Positions 16,371 to 24,285 of a stretch of 56,551 nt of DNA are shown here, one piece after another (the stretch's first letter is position 1; the number at the start of each line of letters is the position of its first letter). The stretch comes from UBA9732 sp963621975. GTDB lineage: Bacteria > Spirochaetota > Spirochaetia > Sphaerochaetales > Sphaerochaetaceae. The stretch covers positions 1 through 56,551 of the forward strand of contig CAVFGI010000009.1 of the NCBI GenBank assembly GCA_963621975.1, read 5' to 3'. A program made the translations under genes and the position numbers. The notes under the pieces were generated by a model. That model had not been told where the DNA came from, searched no databases, and worked only from the letters and a program-made list of their open reading frames with translations.

Positions 16371-17025
16371 GAGTTCCATTGTGACTTGTTATTTCCTTTG
16401 GTGCTACAACCTGAATTGTTACCTTTGAACTTAGTATTTCATCAGGACATTCTTCACCTAAAATAAAACTCATCATTTCAAGGTAGTTTTCTTCAGTTAA
16501 GTCGTGGTTGTAAAGTGGGCCATAGACTTCAAAGTTTGGATTTGCTAAGAACGGAATAACTTTTGTTAATTCTTCATAATTATCCATGCCAATATGAATT
16601 TGTACATGGGTCTTTCCATCTACTTCTGTTGCCGTTACAAGAGTGCTACTTGAACTTTGTGAGAGATCTAAAACAAGATTGTTAAAATCACTGAAAGAAA
16701 AGTCTCCCATGTATGTATTGCTACCAGTTTTTATAAATCTTATTGAACTGGCGCTATCAGAGGACTCTAGGTTTTGAACAAACTCATCAATTGCAACTTG
16801 CAAAATTGGATCATTGTTACCGTTTTCATTCCAGTTTGAAAGATCTTCAACAACGTTTACAAAATAATTGCTAACACTTAGGTCTATGTGGCTATTTCCC
16901 TTGAGGGTCTCATTTTCTGATATACTACTTTTAAGATTTAAAGTTTCTGTAACTTTACAGGAACTAAAGGAGACAATTGTTAAAAGAATTAAGACTAAAA
17001 CAGTAATAAAAGATAGTTTATTCAT
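16282..17025 (-). CDS. Putative lipoprotein, unknown function
   Basis: The ATG at 17025 gives a 247-residue protein with a hydrophobic signal segment ending in SFSSC, a loose spirochaete-type lipobox, so it is probably a lipid-anchored envelope protein. An in-frame start further upstream (17061) would put extra residues before the signal. The rest is Ser/Asn-rich with beta-strand character (TYMGDFSFSDFNNLVLDLS, THVQIHIGM) and has no recognised domain. Its 3' end overlaps the flavokinase fusion gene by 89 bases on the opposite strand; both frames look coding. Confidence 0.65.
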   Translation of the reverse strand: MNKLSFITVLVLILLTIVSFSSCKVTETLNLKSSISENETLKGNSHIDLSVSNYFVNVVEDLSNWNENGNNDPILQVAIDEFVQNLESSDSASSIRFIKTGSNTYMGDFSFSDFNNLVLDLSQSSSSTLVTATEVDGKTHVQIHIGMDNYEELTKVIPFLANPNFEVYGPLYNHDLTEENYLEMMSFILGEECPDEILSSKVTIQVVAPKEITSHNGTLKNAKTVVFSFPLIDFLLLHEPIEFELEY

Positions 17026-17077
17026 GGGAAATACTATAAACTGCTCAACGCTGTTTTTCAATTGAAGAAGGAAAAAA

Positions 17078-17674
17078 ATGAAGGGAATTAAACTAACTAT
17101 TGTAGCTTTGCTTTTTTTATTGATTTCACTTTGTAGCGCTTTTGCTGACAGTTGGGCGGGAACTTATCTTTGGGAGAATCCAACTAATAAGAATAATAAG
17201 GGTAAGTGTACTGAGATTAGATTTGTTGTAAAGGATATTACCTTGGAGGATGGTTCTCAAAGTTTTGAAGTTTGGGATGCTTCAGATGAGCTTAACTTAA
17301 GAAGAATCTTTCCTATTGAATATATGCCTGAGGGAGGCTATAGCTGGCATAAATGGAACGAGGACAGCCTAGAGGCCCAGAACTATAGAATAAATGCAGA
17401 GAAGTTTAATACAACGTCTTATACTCCTTCCAAATGGAAAGTACTTGAGATTCAGCAAAATGAACTTGTTGGGATTTCTATAGTAGAAACAATAGCTTTT
17501 ATCTTTGATGTTCAGACAGTTTCATATTTTACATTGAGATATAATTCCCAGACCGGAATAAAAGAACTTGCCTATATGACGGACGGAGATGGCATTGTCA
17601 ATATAGGTCTTTTCTTCAATCCTGCTCCTGGAGAAGAGGGCAAAAAGGTCTTTGTTTTAACTAAGCAGGATTAA
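17078..17674 (+). CDS. Exported protein, unknown function
   Basis: The 198-residue product has a clear signal peptide (MKGIKLTIVALLFLLISLCSA, cleavage after AFA near residue 23). The mature part is Trp- and Tyr-rich and looks beta-structured: it starts DSWAGTYLWENP and later has RRIFPIEYMPEGG and IVNIGLFFNPAPGEEG, suggesting a lipocalin- or jelly-roll-like fold. A good SD (GAAGGA) precedes the ATG. It is divergent from the lipoprotein gene with a 52-base gap. No family is recognised. Confidence 0.7.
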   Translation: MKGIKLTIVALLFLLISLCSAFADSWAGTYLWENPTNKNNKGKCTEIRFVVKDITLEDGSQSFEVWDASDELNLRRIFPIEYMPEGGYSWHKWNEDSLEAQNYRINAEKFNTTSYTPSKWKVLEIQQNELVGISIVETIAFIFDVQTVSYFTLRYNSQTGIKELAYMTDGDGIVNIGLFFNPAPGEEGKKVFVLTKQD

Positions 17675-17694
17675 AGTGGGTTTTGCACAAACGG

Positions 17695-17723
17695 TTGACA
17701 GATAAGTTTTCCTTCTATATATA
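17695..17723 (+). promoter_or_regulatory. Sigma-70 promoter of topA
   Basis: A perfect TTGACA (17695-17700), 17 bases and TATATA (17718-17723) lie in the 110-base gap before topA. The leader would be about 55 bases. Confidence 0.8.
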
Positions 17724-17784
17724 TACACTGCACGCAATTTGTTGGTATCTTGCTTGCAGTAGATTAGATTTTAAGGGGATTTTT

Positions 17785-20298
17785 ATGGGAGATAAGAAGG
17801 TAATTATAGTTGAGTCACCTACAAAAGCTAAGACAATTAGAAATTTCTTAGGACCAAATTGTGTTGTGGTTGCCAGTAATGGTCATGTGAGGACTCTCCC
17901 CAAAAACGACCTTTGTATTGATATTAAAAATGGTTATGCACCAAAGTACATAATTGATGAAAGTAAAGAGAAAATCATTTCTCAAATAAAGAGTGAGATG
18001 AAGGGTGCAAGTGAGCTCATTCTTGCAACTGATGAAGACCGCGAGGGAGAAAGCATTAGCTGGCATTTGGTTCAGGTTTTAAAGCCAACCATGCCTCAAA
18101 GAAGAATGGTTTTTCACGAAATTACCAAAAAGGCAATTCAAGAAGCCTTTGCTCATGGTAGAGAGATTGATATGAACTTGGTTCATGCTCAAGAGGCTAG
18201 AAGAGTTTTGGATAGACTCTATGGCTATACCATTTCCCCTGTGCTTTGGTCAAAACTTTCAAACAAAAGCTTAAGTGCTGGTAGAGTTCAATCTCCAGGA
18301 TTGAGACTTATTGTTGACCGTGAGCGAACAAGATTGACATTTAAGAAATCGGAATACTGGGATGTTAAGGCAACTTTTGAAGAAGGTTTTTATGCTTCCA
18401 TAGAGAGCTTTAATGGGCTTAAGGTTGCTGACGGCAAGGATTTTGATAGCGATACAGGTAAGTATACTGGCTCTAGTAAGGTTATTCTTCTTTCAAAGGA
18501 AAACGCCCTAAAGATTGTTGAAGGTCTTTCTTCAAGCGAGTTTGTTGTTGCCGATATCAAAGAAAAACAGGTCTCGCAAAGACCGTTTGCCCCATTTATT
18601 ACAAGTACACTTCAGCAGGAAGGCAATAGAAAGCTTCACCTATCTACAAAGGACACAATGAAGATTGCACAGAGCTTGTACGAGAACGGTTTTATTACCT
18701 ACATGCGAACAGACAGTCCCACGCTAAGCCAAGAGGGCATCAATGGCGCACGCGAAAGTGTCCTAAAGCTTTACGGGCAGGAGTACTTACCTTCCGAATC
18801 CAGACAGTACACCGCAAAAAGCTCCAATGCACAGGAAGCCCACGAGGCAATAAGGCCATCTGGTGAACACTTCCGCCATCCCGATGACACTGGCCTTACA
18901 GGCCGAGAGCTAGAGCTTTACACTTTAATTTGGAAGAGAACCTTGGCAAGCCAGATGAGTAACGCACTAAAGCAAAACACATCGGTCTCAATTCAAGCAA
19001 AAACCAAAGAAGGTGAGGATGTCGTGTTCTCTGCTAATGGCGTGCGAATTGAGTTTCCGGGCTTTATGAGAGTATATGTGGAGGGTTCAGATGACCCTAA
19101 TGCAGCTCTTGAGGATAAGGAGACACCTCTTCCAAAGTTGGCTGTAGGGCAGAGCCTGAAGGCTAAAAAGATTGAAGAGCTTGGTCACGAGACAAAAGAG
19201 CCAAACCGCTATACAGAGGCATCCTTAGTTCAGGCTCTTGAGAAGCTTGGTATTGGAAGACCTTCTACCTATGCAACAATCATAGATAGGCTTTTTGAGA
19301 AAAACTACATAATCAGAGAAAATGGCACTCTTGTTCCTACCTTTGTAGGATTTGGTGTTGTGCAGCTATTAGAGTCTTATTTCTCAGATAGAATTGACTA
19401 CGGCTTCACCAGAGACATGGAGGATGGCCTTGATAAGATTGCTGAAGGAAAGTTAGATGAAGTTCAATTCCTTAAAGAGTTCTATGAGGGTGAACATGGT
19501 CTTGAAAAGCAGGTTAAAGCTAACAAGATGAGTATTAACTCAAAGGATGTCAAAAAACTTTCTCTGCCACAGCTTTCTGCTGAAAATGAGATTAATCTTG
19601 GTCCTTATGGCCCATACGTTAAGGGTTCTGATGGTAAGTTTGTATCTGTTCCAAAGAGTTGGACTCCAGCGTCTGTTCAAAATGACATGGTTGAGAATCT
19701 TAAGCTTCAAGGTAGCCCTGATTCTAATGGAAAGACTAATACTCCAGAGATAATTGGAACAACAAACAATGGCCTACCAGTGCTATATTGTACAGGAAAA
19801 TTTGGTGATTACTGGCAATTAGGCGATAAATCACAGACTAGTGAAGTTAAGAGATTTAAGGTTCCTAAGAAATATATTGGCAATAAGGCTGTGTCTTTAG
19901 ATGTAGTTTTGAAGTTCTTTAGCTTGCCAATTACTGTTGGAAAATCTGAGTCTGGCGAGCCTATCACTGCTGATGTTGGTAAGTACGGACCATACGTCAA
20001 ATGTGGTAATGATTTTAGAAGTGTTAAGGATCCTGAAGAGCTTTTTGTTCTAACAGAAGAAGGAGCAAGGGCTATTTTCAGTGTTCCAAAAGAAACTTCA
20101 AAAAAGACTTCCAGTAATGCTAGTGCCATTGTGGATTTTGGCGATTATGAAGGAAAGAACCTTGGTGTTTACCATGGTAGATTTGGCTATTATATGCGCC
20201 ATGGTGAAAAGAACGTCAAAATTCCTAAGGAATATCAACAAAATGAAGAAGCTTGTAAGTCTATGACAAGAGAAACAGCAATTTCATTCTTGAAGTAG
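17785..20298 (+). CDS. topA: DNA topoisomerase I
   Basis: The enzyme relaxes negative supercoils through a tyrosine-DNA intermediate. The Toprim domain starts at once (VIIVESPTKAKTI, then ATDEDREGESISWHL); the active-site tyrosine is in FITYMRTDSPTLS (near residue 311); GRVQSPGLRLIV and IGRPSTYATII are present. The C-terminal 250 residues hold repeated GPYGPYVK- and GRFGYYMRHG-like units of the topoisomerase C-terminal repeat type instead of zinc fingers. ATG 17785 is chosen because AAGGGG precedes it and the protein begins with the family's N-terminus; the frame extends upstream through promoter DNA. 837 residues. Confidence 0.96.
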   Translation: MGDKKVIIVESPTKAKTIRNFLGPNCVVVASNGHVRTLPKNDLCIDIKNGYAPKYIIDESKEKIISQIKSEMKGASELILATDEDREGESISWHLVQVLKPTMPQRRMVFHEITKKAIQEAFAHGREIDMNLVHAQEARRVLDRLYGYTISPVLWSKLSNKSLSAGRVQSPGLRLIVDRERTRLTFKKSEYWDVKATFEEGFYASIESFNGLKVADGKDFDSDTGKYTGSSKVILLSKENALKIVEGLSSSEFVVADIKEKQVSQRPFAPFITSTLQQEGNRKLHLSTKDTMKIAQSLYENGFITYMRTDSPTLSQEGINGARESVLKLYGQEYLPSESRQYTAKSSNAQEAHEAIRPSGEHFRHPDDTGLTGRELELYTLIWKRTLASQMSNALKQNTSVSIQAKTKEGEDVVFSANGVRIEFPGFMRVYVEGSDDPNAALEDKETPLPKLAVGQSLKAKKIEELGHETKEPNRYTEASLVQALEKLGIGRPSTYATIIDRLFEKNYIIRENGTLVPTFVGFGVVQLLESYFSDRIDYGFTRDMEDGLDKIAEGKLDEVQFLKEFYEGEHGLEKQVKANKMSINSKDVKKLSLPQLSAENEINLGPYGPYVKGSDGKFVSVPKSWTPASVQNDMVENLKLQGSPDSNGKTNTPEIIGTTNNGLPVLYCTGKFGDYWQLGDKSQTSEVKRFKVPKKYIGNKAVSLDVVLKFFSLPITVGKSESGEPITADVGKYGPYVKCGNDFRSVKDPEELFVLTEEGARAIFSVPKETSKKTSSNASAIVDFGDYEGKNLGVYHGRFGYYMRHGEKNVKIPKEYQQNEEACKSMTRETAISFLK

Positions 20299-20318
20299 CT
20301 TTTCTAATGTTGTATTCT
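20290..20318 (+). promoter_or_regulatory. Promoter of tRNA-Arg
   Basis: TTGAAG (20290-20295), 17 bases and TATTCT (20313-20318) lie 10 bases ahead of the tRNA. The -35 box overlaps the topA stop region. Confidence 0.6.
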
Positions 20319-20328
20319 ATGCAGCGTT

Positions 20329-20402
20329 GATCCTTTAGCTCAGCTGGATAGAGCACTTCCCTCCTAAGGAAGGGGTCGGGCGTTCGAATCGCCCAAGGGT
20401 CA
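20329..20402 (+). tRNA. tRNA-Arg (CCT)
   Basis: The 74-nt cloverleaf has acceptor arms GATCCTT/AAGGGTC, D-arm TAGCTCAGCTGG, anticodon stem CTTCC/GGAAG with loop CTCCTAA giving anticodon CCT (reads AGG), T-loop GTTCGAATC and discriminator A. CCA is not encoded. A run of eight T follows after one base. Confidence 0.96.
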
Positions 20403-20436
20403 ATTTTTTTTGCTTTGCATGCTTTTGGGAGTTGTT

Positions 20437-20844
20437 GTGGCTAAAACTAGTTTTGCCAATATTTACGAGCAATGGACAAAGTCTCATGATGAAAGTAGTG
20501 CTATAGATAAGCGCTACAAAAAGACTGCAAGTTCAGATAAAGTCACAAAAGATTCTATTAACGAAATTAGGCGCATGAAAGCCCAAGATACTTTAGATTT
20601 ACATAGCTACACTCTAGAAGAGGCCATTGTAATGACTAGAAATTTCTTGTCTTCGTCTAAGCAAAAGGGACTAAGAAAAGTTTTAATTATTACAGGAAAA
20701 GGAATACATTCTGCTGGTGGAGAAGCTGTTTTACGTCCTACAGTTATTAATATTGTAAATGCTCATCCTGCTGTTAGAGAGGTTAGTACCCCAAAAGCTG
20801 CAGAAGGTGGAAGTGGGGCTTTAGTTGTTATATTGAAGGCTTGA
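20437..20844 (+). CDS. Smr-domain protein
   Basis: This is a stand-alone Smr (MutS2 C-terminal type) domain protein of about 135 residues; related domains nick DNA or RNA. Motifs are LDLHSYTLEEA (family LDLHG) and VLIITGKGIHSAGGEAVLRPTV (family HGKG...LR). The glycine after LDLH is serine and the HGKG histidine is threonine (TGKG). GTG 20437 is preferred because GGGAG lies 5 bases upstream; an ATG at 20419 is possible but has no SD. It follows tRNA-Arg by 35 bases and may be read through from it. Confidence 0.85.
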   Translation: MAKTSFANIYEQWTKSHDESSAIDKRYKKTASSDKVTKDSINEIRRMKAQDTLDLHSYTLEEAIVMTRNFLSSSKQKGLRKVLIITGKGIHSAGGEAVLRPTVINIVNAHPAVREVSTPKAAEGGSGALVVILKA

Positions 20845-20916
20845 TTATTCCATGCTATGCTGACTTTGGTAATTCAGTGGGTTTTATGATAACCTCTGAG
20901 AATTAAGGAGCCTTCA

Positions 20917-21879
20917 ATGGAAATTCAAAAACAAATACTGTTGTTCTTATCTTCTATTCAAAATCCAGTTTTAAATGTTTTCTTTCAAATCATAACTATG
21001 GTTGGAGAATCTCTTTTTGTTGTTTGTGTGATTTGTTTTCTTTTCTGGAATGTTAACAAGAAAAAGGGAATAACCATTTGTATGTGCATGCTCACTAATG
21101 TTCAGCTTATGGGTCTTATTAAGGCCATTGTTAGATTTCCAAGACCATGGACAGTAATTGGAGATTTGAGAACTGTAAGGCAAAGTACTGCAACAGGATA
21201 CTCTTTTCCTAGTGGACATACTACTAATTCAAGTAGCACTCTTACTGCTATTGCTATTGCCTTTAAAAAGAGATGGCTTTCAATTACATGTGCAATTTTG
21301 ATTTTCTTAGTGGGTTTTTCTAGGCTTTATCTTTGTGTCCATTGGCCTATGGATGTTGCTTGTGGTTTACTCCTTGGTTGTGGCGGAACATTTCTTTTGT
21401 TCAATTTCTATTCCAAACTTTTTGAGGATAAAGAAAGAGGAACAAAGTTCTTCTTGATTGCTGGTATTATTACAACAATAGCCTGGATTGTTATTGTTAC
21501 GTTACTTTTTAATGAAAAGATTGATGCTATGGCATTTTCTGACTTTGGAAAAAACATTGCAACTTTCTCTGGTGCAGCTCTAGGCCTTATTTGGGAGCGC
21601 AAAGTTTTTGATTATACGGTTGAAGAAGGTCATTGGAAGAGAAAGATTTTGCGCTTTGTTCTTGGTCTTTTGGGATGTGTAATAATTCTTCCTCTGTCTA
21701 AGATTGTTCTTAAGAATCTTGGCTTTTATAATTCTATAACTTCTACTCTTAGATATTTTCTAGCTACTTTCTGGGCAAGTGGAGTTTTTCCAATTCTTGG
21801 TGGAAAACTTGGCCTTTTTGTAAAGGATAATTCTTCTGCCTCCAATAGCACTAATATTTCAGATAGTGGAAAAAAGTAA
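20917..21879 (+). CDS. PAP2-family membrane phosphatase
   Basis: This 320-residue membrane protein has the three phosphatidic acid phosphatase type 2 motifs: KAIVRFPRP, FPSGH and SRLYLCVHWPMD, with the catalytic histidines present. About eight hydrophobic segments are seen, which is longer than simple PAP2 enzymes; a C-terminal membrane region of unknown role follows the phosphatase core. It probably dephosphorylates a lipid phosphate such as undecaprenyl or phosphatidyl-glycerol phosphate. A strong SD (AAGGAG) precedes the ATG. Confidence 0.9.
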   Translation: MEIQKQILLFLSSIQNPVLNVFFQIITMVGESLFVVCVICFLFWNVNKKKGITICMCMLTNVQLMGLIKAIVRFPRPWTVIGDLRTVRQSTATGYSFPSGHTTNSSSTLTAIAIAFKKRWLSITCAILIFLVGFSRLYLCVHWPMDVACGLLLGCGGTFLLFNFYSKLFEDKERGTKFFLIAGIITTIAWIVIVTLLFNEKIDAMAFSDFGKNIATFSGAALGLIWERKVFDYTVEEGHWKRKILRFVLGLLGCVIILPLSKIVLKNLGFYNSITSTLRYFLATFWASGVFPILGGKLGLFVKDNSSASNSTNISDSGKK

Positions 21880-21887
21880 GGGCTTTT

Positions 21888-21896
21888 TGCTATAAT
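21888..21896 (+). promoter_or_regulatory. Extended -10 promoter of gntR, predicted leaderless
   Basis: TGCTATAAT is an extended -10 element with a perfect TATAAT (21891-21896). It ends 6 bases before the ATG at 21903, so transcription should begin at the start codon. No good -35 box or SD is visible. Confidence 0.65.
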
Positions 21897-21902
21897 GGCT
21901 TC

Positions 21903-22553
21903 ATGCTTACAGATGTTGTTTACGAGAGTCTTAGAGATAAAATCTTAAATCTAAATCTTAATCCTGGTACTCCGCTTAGTTTTTCTACGCTGAGTTCTCA
22001 GTATAACGTAAGCATCTCTCCTATTAGAGATGCACTTAAACGGCTTGCAACCGAGGGTCTTGTTGAGATTAAGCCCCAAAGTGGTACCTATGTATCTCTC
22101 ATTGACCTAGATAAGGTAAGAGATGAACGTTTTATGCGTCTTTATATGGAGTTGGGCGCTATTGAAAAGCTAGAATCTTTTGGGGTATCGGACTGTCTGA
22201 TAGATAAGTGGGATGAATTGATTTGCTTGCAAAATGAGGCCTTTTCGTGCCGTAATATAGCTAAATTCCTTGAGCTGGATGATCAGATGCACATGCTTTT
22301 ATTCAAAGAGTGCAAGCATGAGAAGGTTTTTGAGCTAGTTAAGAGTGCAAGTGGTAATTATCACAGAATTCGTATGGTTAGCTATCTTTTTGATGATATT
22401 TTGAAGAATATTCTGGTACAGCATAAGGAATTGCTTGAGGCGTTGAAAAGGCGTGATGTGCAAGAGCTTCTTAAGCTGGATAGGCAACATATTTCAAAAA
22501 TCGAGATTGAGACGGCTGAATATCAGAAGGCATATCCCCAGTATTTCAGATAG
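21903..22553 (+). CDS. GntR-family (FCD) regulator, probable hexuronate regulator
   Basis: The protein has an N-terminal GntR winged helix (VYESLRDKILNLNLNPGTPL, then NVSISPIRDALKRLATEGLVEI) and a helical FCD effector domain (residues 75-210) with the metal-binding type segment LDDQMHMLLFKECKHEKVFELV. At 216 residues it is typical. It starts the uronate locus, and FCD-type GntR proteins often respond to sugar acids (UxuR, ExuR), so it probably controls the genes that follow. The palindrome at 24208-24224 is a candidate binding site. Confidence 0.88.
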   Translation: MLTDVVYESLRDKILNLNLNPGTPLSFSTLSSQYNVSISPIRDALKRLATEGLVEIKPQSGTYVSLIDLDKVRDERFMRLYMELGAIEKLESFGVSDCLIDKWDELICLQNEAFSCRNIAKFLELDDQMHMLLFKECKHEKVFELVKSASGNYHRIRMVSYLFDDILKNILVQHKELLEALKRRDVQELLKLDRQHISKIEIETAEYQKAYPQYFR

Positions 22554-22640
22554 AAAGCTTTTGGGTGGGATGTTGCATTCTGGGGAGAAAATGAGTAATC
22601 TGAAAAAAGATTTCACGAGGTTTCACGCGGGAGGATTATC

Positions 22641-24092
22641 ATGTGGAAAGTTGAAGATGGGCGTTCTTTTGAAATTTATGAAGATTCAAAACATGGTGAA
22701 GTTTTTATGGTGGCTTCTCCTAAGCAGGATTATATTGTTGCAAAACCTAATTTAGGTTATGAAGGGGAAGAGGTGATTTGTGAGGGGCAAAAGTGGACTT
22801 TGGCTCCATTAAATCATGCAAATGCTGAGAAACTTAGGGCCATGTTCCCATTTACTGCTCCTAGTAGAGTTCTTGAAAGAGATAAGACTGTTGGTGTTGG
22901 TGATAGATTAGGTATTGCAACTGATGGTCATCTTAGAGTTTTCAAGGACTATCCAGATGTGACTCCAATTTTGGCTCAGCAGTCAATTAGAGAGCTTACT
23001 TTGACTAATAGAACCTTTGCTGATGTTATTGATAGCGCATCATTTGCTGTATTTAGAAACAATTACACCACAGGCTGGGGAGCAGATGGAGACCATGTTA
23101 AGACTGCTGATGAAGTAGAATATGCACTTTCTAGCGGTTGTACAATGATTACTTTGGATTGTAGTGAGCAGATTGATAATACTATTGATGGCCTTTCAGT
23201 TGAACAAGTGGCAAAAAAATATGAAGAACTTGATTATTGCTGCAAGACTAAACTTGAGCAAGCATATCTTGGTAAGACGTTTGATGTTGGCGAAGGTGTT
23301 TCAATTACATTTGATGAAGATATGTTTAAGCGCTGTATGTTAATTTACAGCAAAGCTATCAAGCATGCTATTGACATCTATAGAAACAAAATTCTTAGTG
23401 CAAATGGACAGAGAGCAGACTTTGAAATATCCATTGATGAGACTATGACTCCAACTCATCCTGCACAGCATTTCTTTGTTGCAAATCAGCTTGTACATCA
23501 TGATGTACATATTGCAACTGTTGCTCCAAGGTTCTGTGGTGAGTTCCAAAAGGGTATTGATTACATTGGTAACCTTGATCAGTTTGCTGAGGAAATGAAA
23601 ATCCATGCTGCTATTGCTCGCCATTTTGGTTACAAGCTTAGTATTCACAGCGGTTCTGACAAGTTCTCAATCTTCCCAGCTGCTGGAAGAGAAACAAAGG
23701 GTAGGTTCCATCTTAAGACTGCTGGTACTAACTGGCTTGAAGCTATGAAGTTGGTTGCAATGAAGGACCCAACTCTTTACAGGGCTGTTCATAAGTTTGC
23801 TCTTGGAGCTTTCTCTGAGGCTACAAAGTACTATCATGTTACAACTGACCTTAACAAGATTCCTAACATTGATACACTAAAAGATAGTGAGCTTGCTGAC
23901 TTGTTCAAACTTAACGATGCAAGACAGCTGATTCATATTACCTATGGCTTAATTCTAAATGCTAAAAATCCCAATGGTTCTCTTATGTTTAAGGACAAGC
24001 TTTTTGATCTTTGGAGAACATACAAGGAAGACTACGCAGAGTTGCTACATAGCCATATTGGCAGACATGTTGCAGCAATGCTTGGCAAGTAG
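22641..24092 (+). CDS. uxaE: Tagaturonate epimerase UxaE
   Basis: The 483-residue product matches the UxaE family, first recognised in Thermotoga, which interconverts D-tagaturonate and D-fructuronate and so joins the galacturonate and glucuronate branches. Family-like segments include FPFTAPSRVLERDKTVGVGDRLG, SVDE-type acid residues (EISIDETMTPTHPAQH) and KLSIHSGSDKFSIFP. A strong SD (GGGAGGA) is present. It lies directly after gntR. The assignment is by family resemblance; catalytic residues are not established from this sequence. Confidence 0.88.
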   Translation: MWKVEDGRSFEIYEDSKHGEVFMVASPKQDYIVAKPNLGYEGEEVICEGQKWTLAPLNHANAEKLRAMFPFTAPSRVLERDKTVGVGDRLGIATDGHLRVFKDYPDVTPILAQQSIRELTLTNRTFADVIDSASFAVFRNNYTTGWGADGDHVKTADEVEYALSSGCTMITLDCSEQIDNTIDGLSVEQVAKKYEELDYCCKTKLEQAYLGKTFDVGEGVSITFDEDMFKRCMLIYSKAIKHAIDIYRNKILSANGQRADFEISIDETMTPTHPAQHFFVANQLVHHDVHIATVAPRFCGEFQKGIDYIGNLDQFAEEMKIHAAIARHFGYKLSIHSGSDKFSIFPAAGRETKGRFHLKTAGTNWLEAMKLVAMKDPTLYRAVHKFALGAFSEATKYYHVTTDLNKIPNIDTLKDSELADLFKLNDARQLIHITYGLILNAKNPNGSLMFKDKLFDLWRTYKEDYAELLHSHIGRHVAAMLGK

Positions 24093-24197
24093 TTTTACCT
24101 GCCGTGCAACACCGTGCAAACTCATTGTGATAAAACCTCTTTGGATAAGAAAAACATTAGAGCAGTAAATTATAATTGCTAAAAACAAAAAAAATTA

Positions 24198-24226
24198 TTG
24201 CGACTAATATATCAGTGTGATATACT
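24198..24226 (+). promoter_or_regulatory. Promoter of the uxuB operon
   Basis: TTGCGA (24198-24203), 17 bases and TATACT (24221-24226) precede the five-gene operon. The spacer and the -10 box are covered by the palindrome 24208-24224, a classic position for repression. Confidence 0.65.
24208..24224. promoter_or_regulatory. Candidate GntR operator
   Basis: A perfect palindrome, TATATCA GTG TGATATA, lies between the -35 and -10 boxes and overlaps the -10. Its size fits a GntR-family dimer site. I did not find a second copy near gntR or uxaE. Confidence 0.55.
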
Positions 24227-24254
24227 CAAGAGTAGAACAAAAAAATATAATTTT

Positions 24255-24271
24255 GAGGTTTTTAAAACCTC
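24255..24271. repeat. GAGGTTTT-T-AAAACCTC palindrome in uxuB leader
   Basis: Perfect 8-bp arms with a single central base lie in the predicted 5' untranslated region, 2 bases ahead of the SD-bearing segment TTGGAGGAG. The same palindrome class occurs at 3939-3956 and 13399-13418. Confidence 0.45.
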
Positions 24272-24285
24272 TTGGAGGAGCATTC

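Noticed and set aside
18700..19000. More GC-rich stretch in topA as a sign of transfer
   Set aside because: It falls inside a conserved topoisomerase core with continuous reading frame; the change looks like local codon choice.
24171..24176. Second TATAAT upstream of the uxuB promoter
   Set aside because: No -35 box lies at a usable distance, and the promoter at 24198-24226 is better placed.
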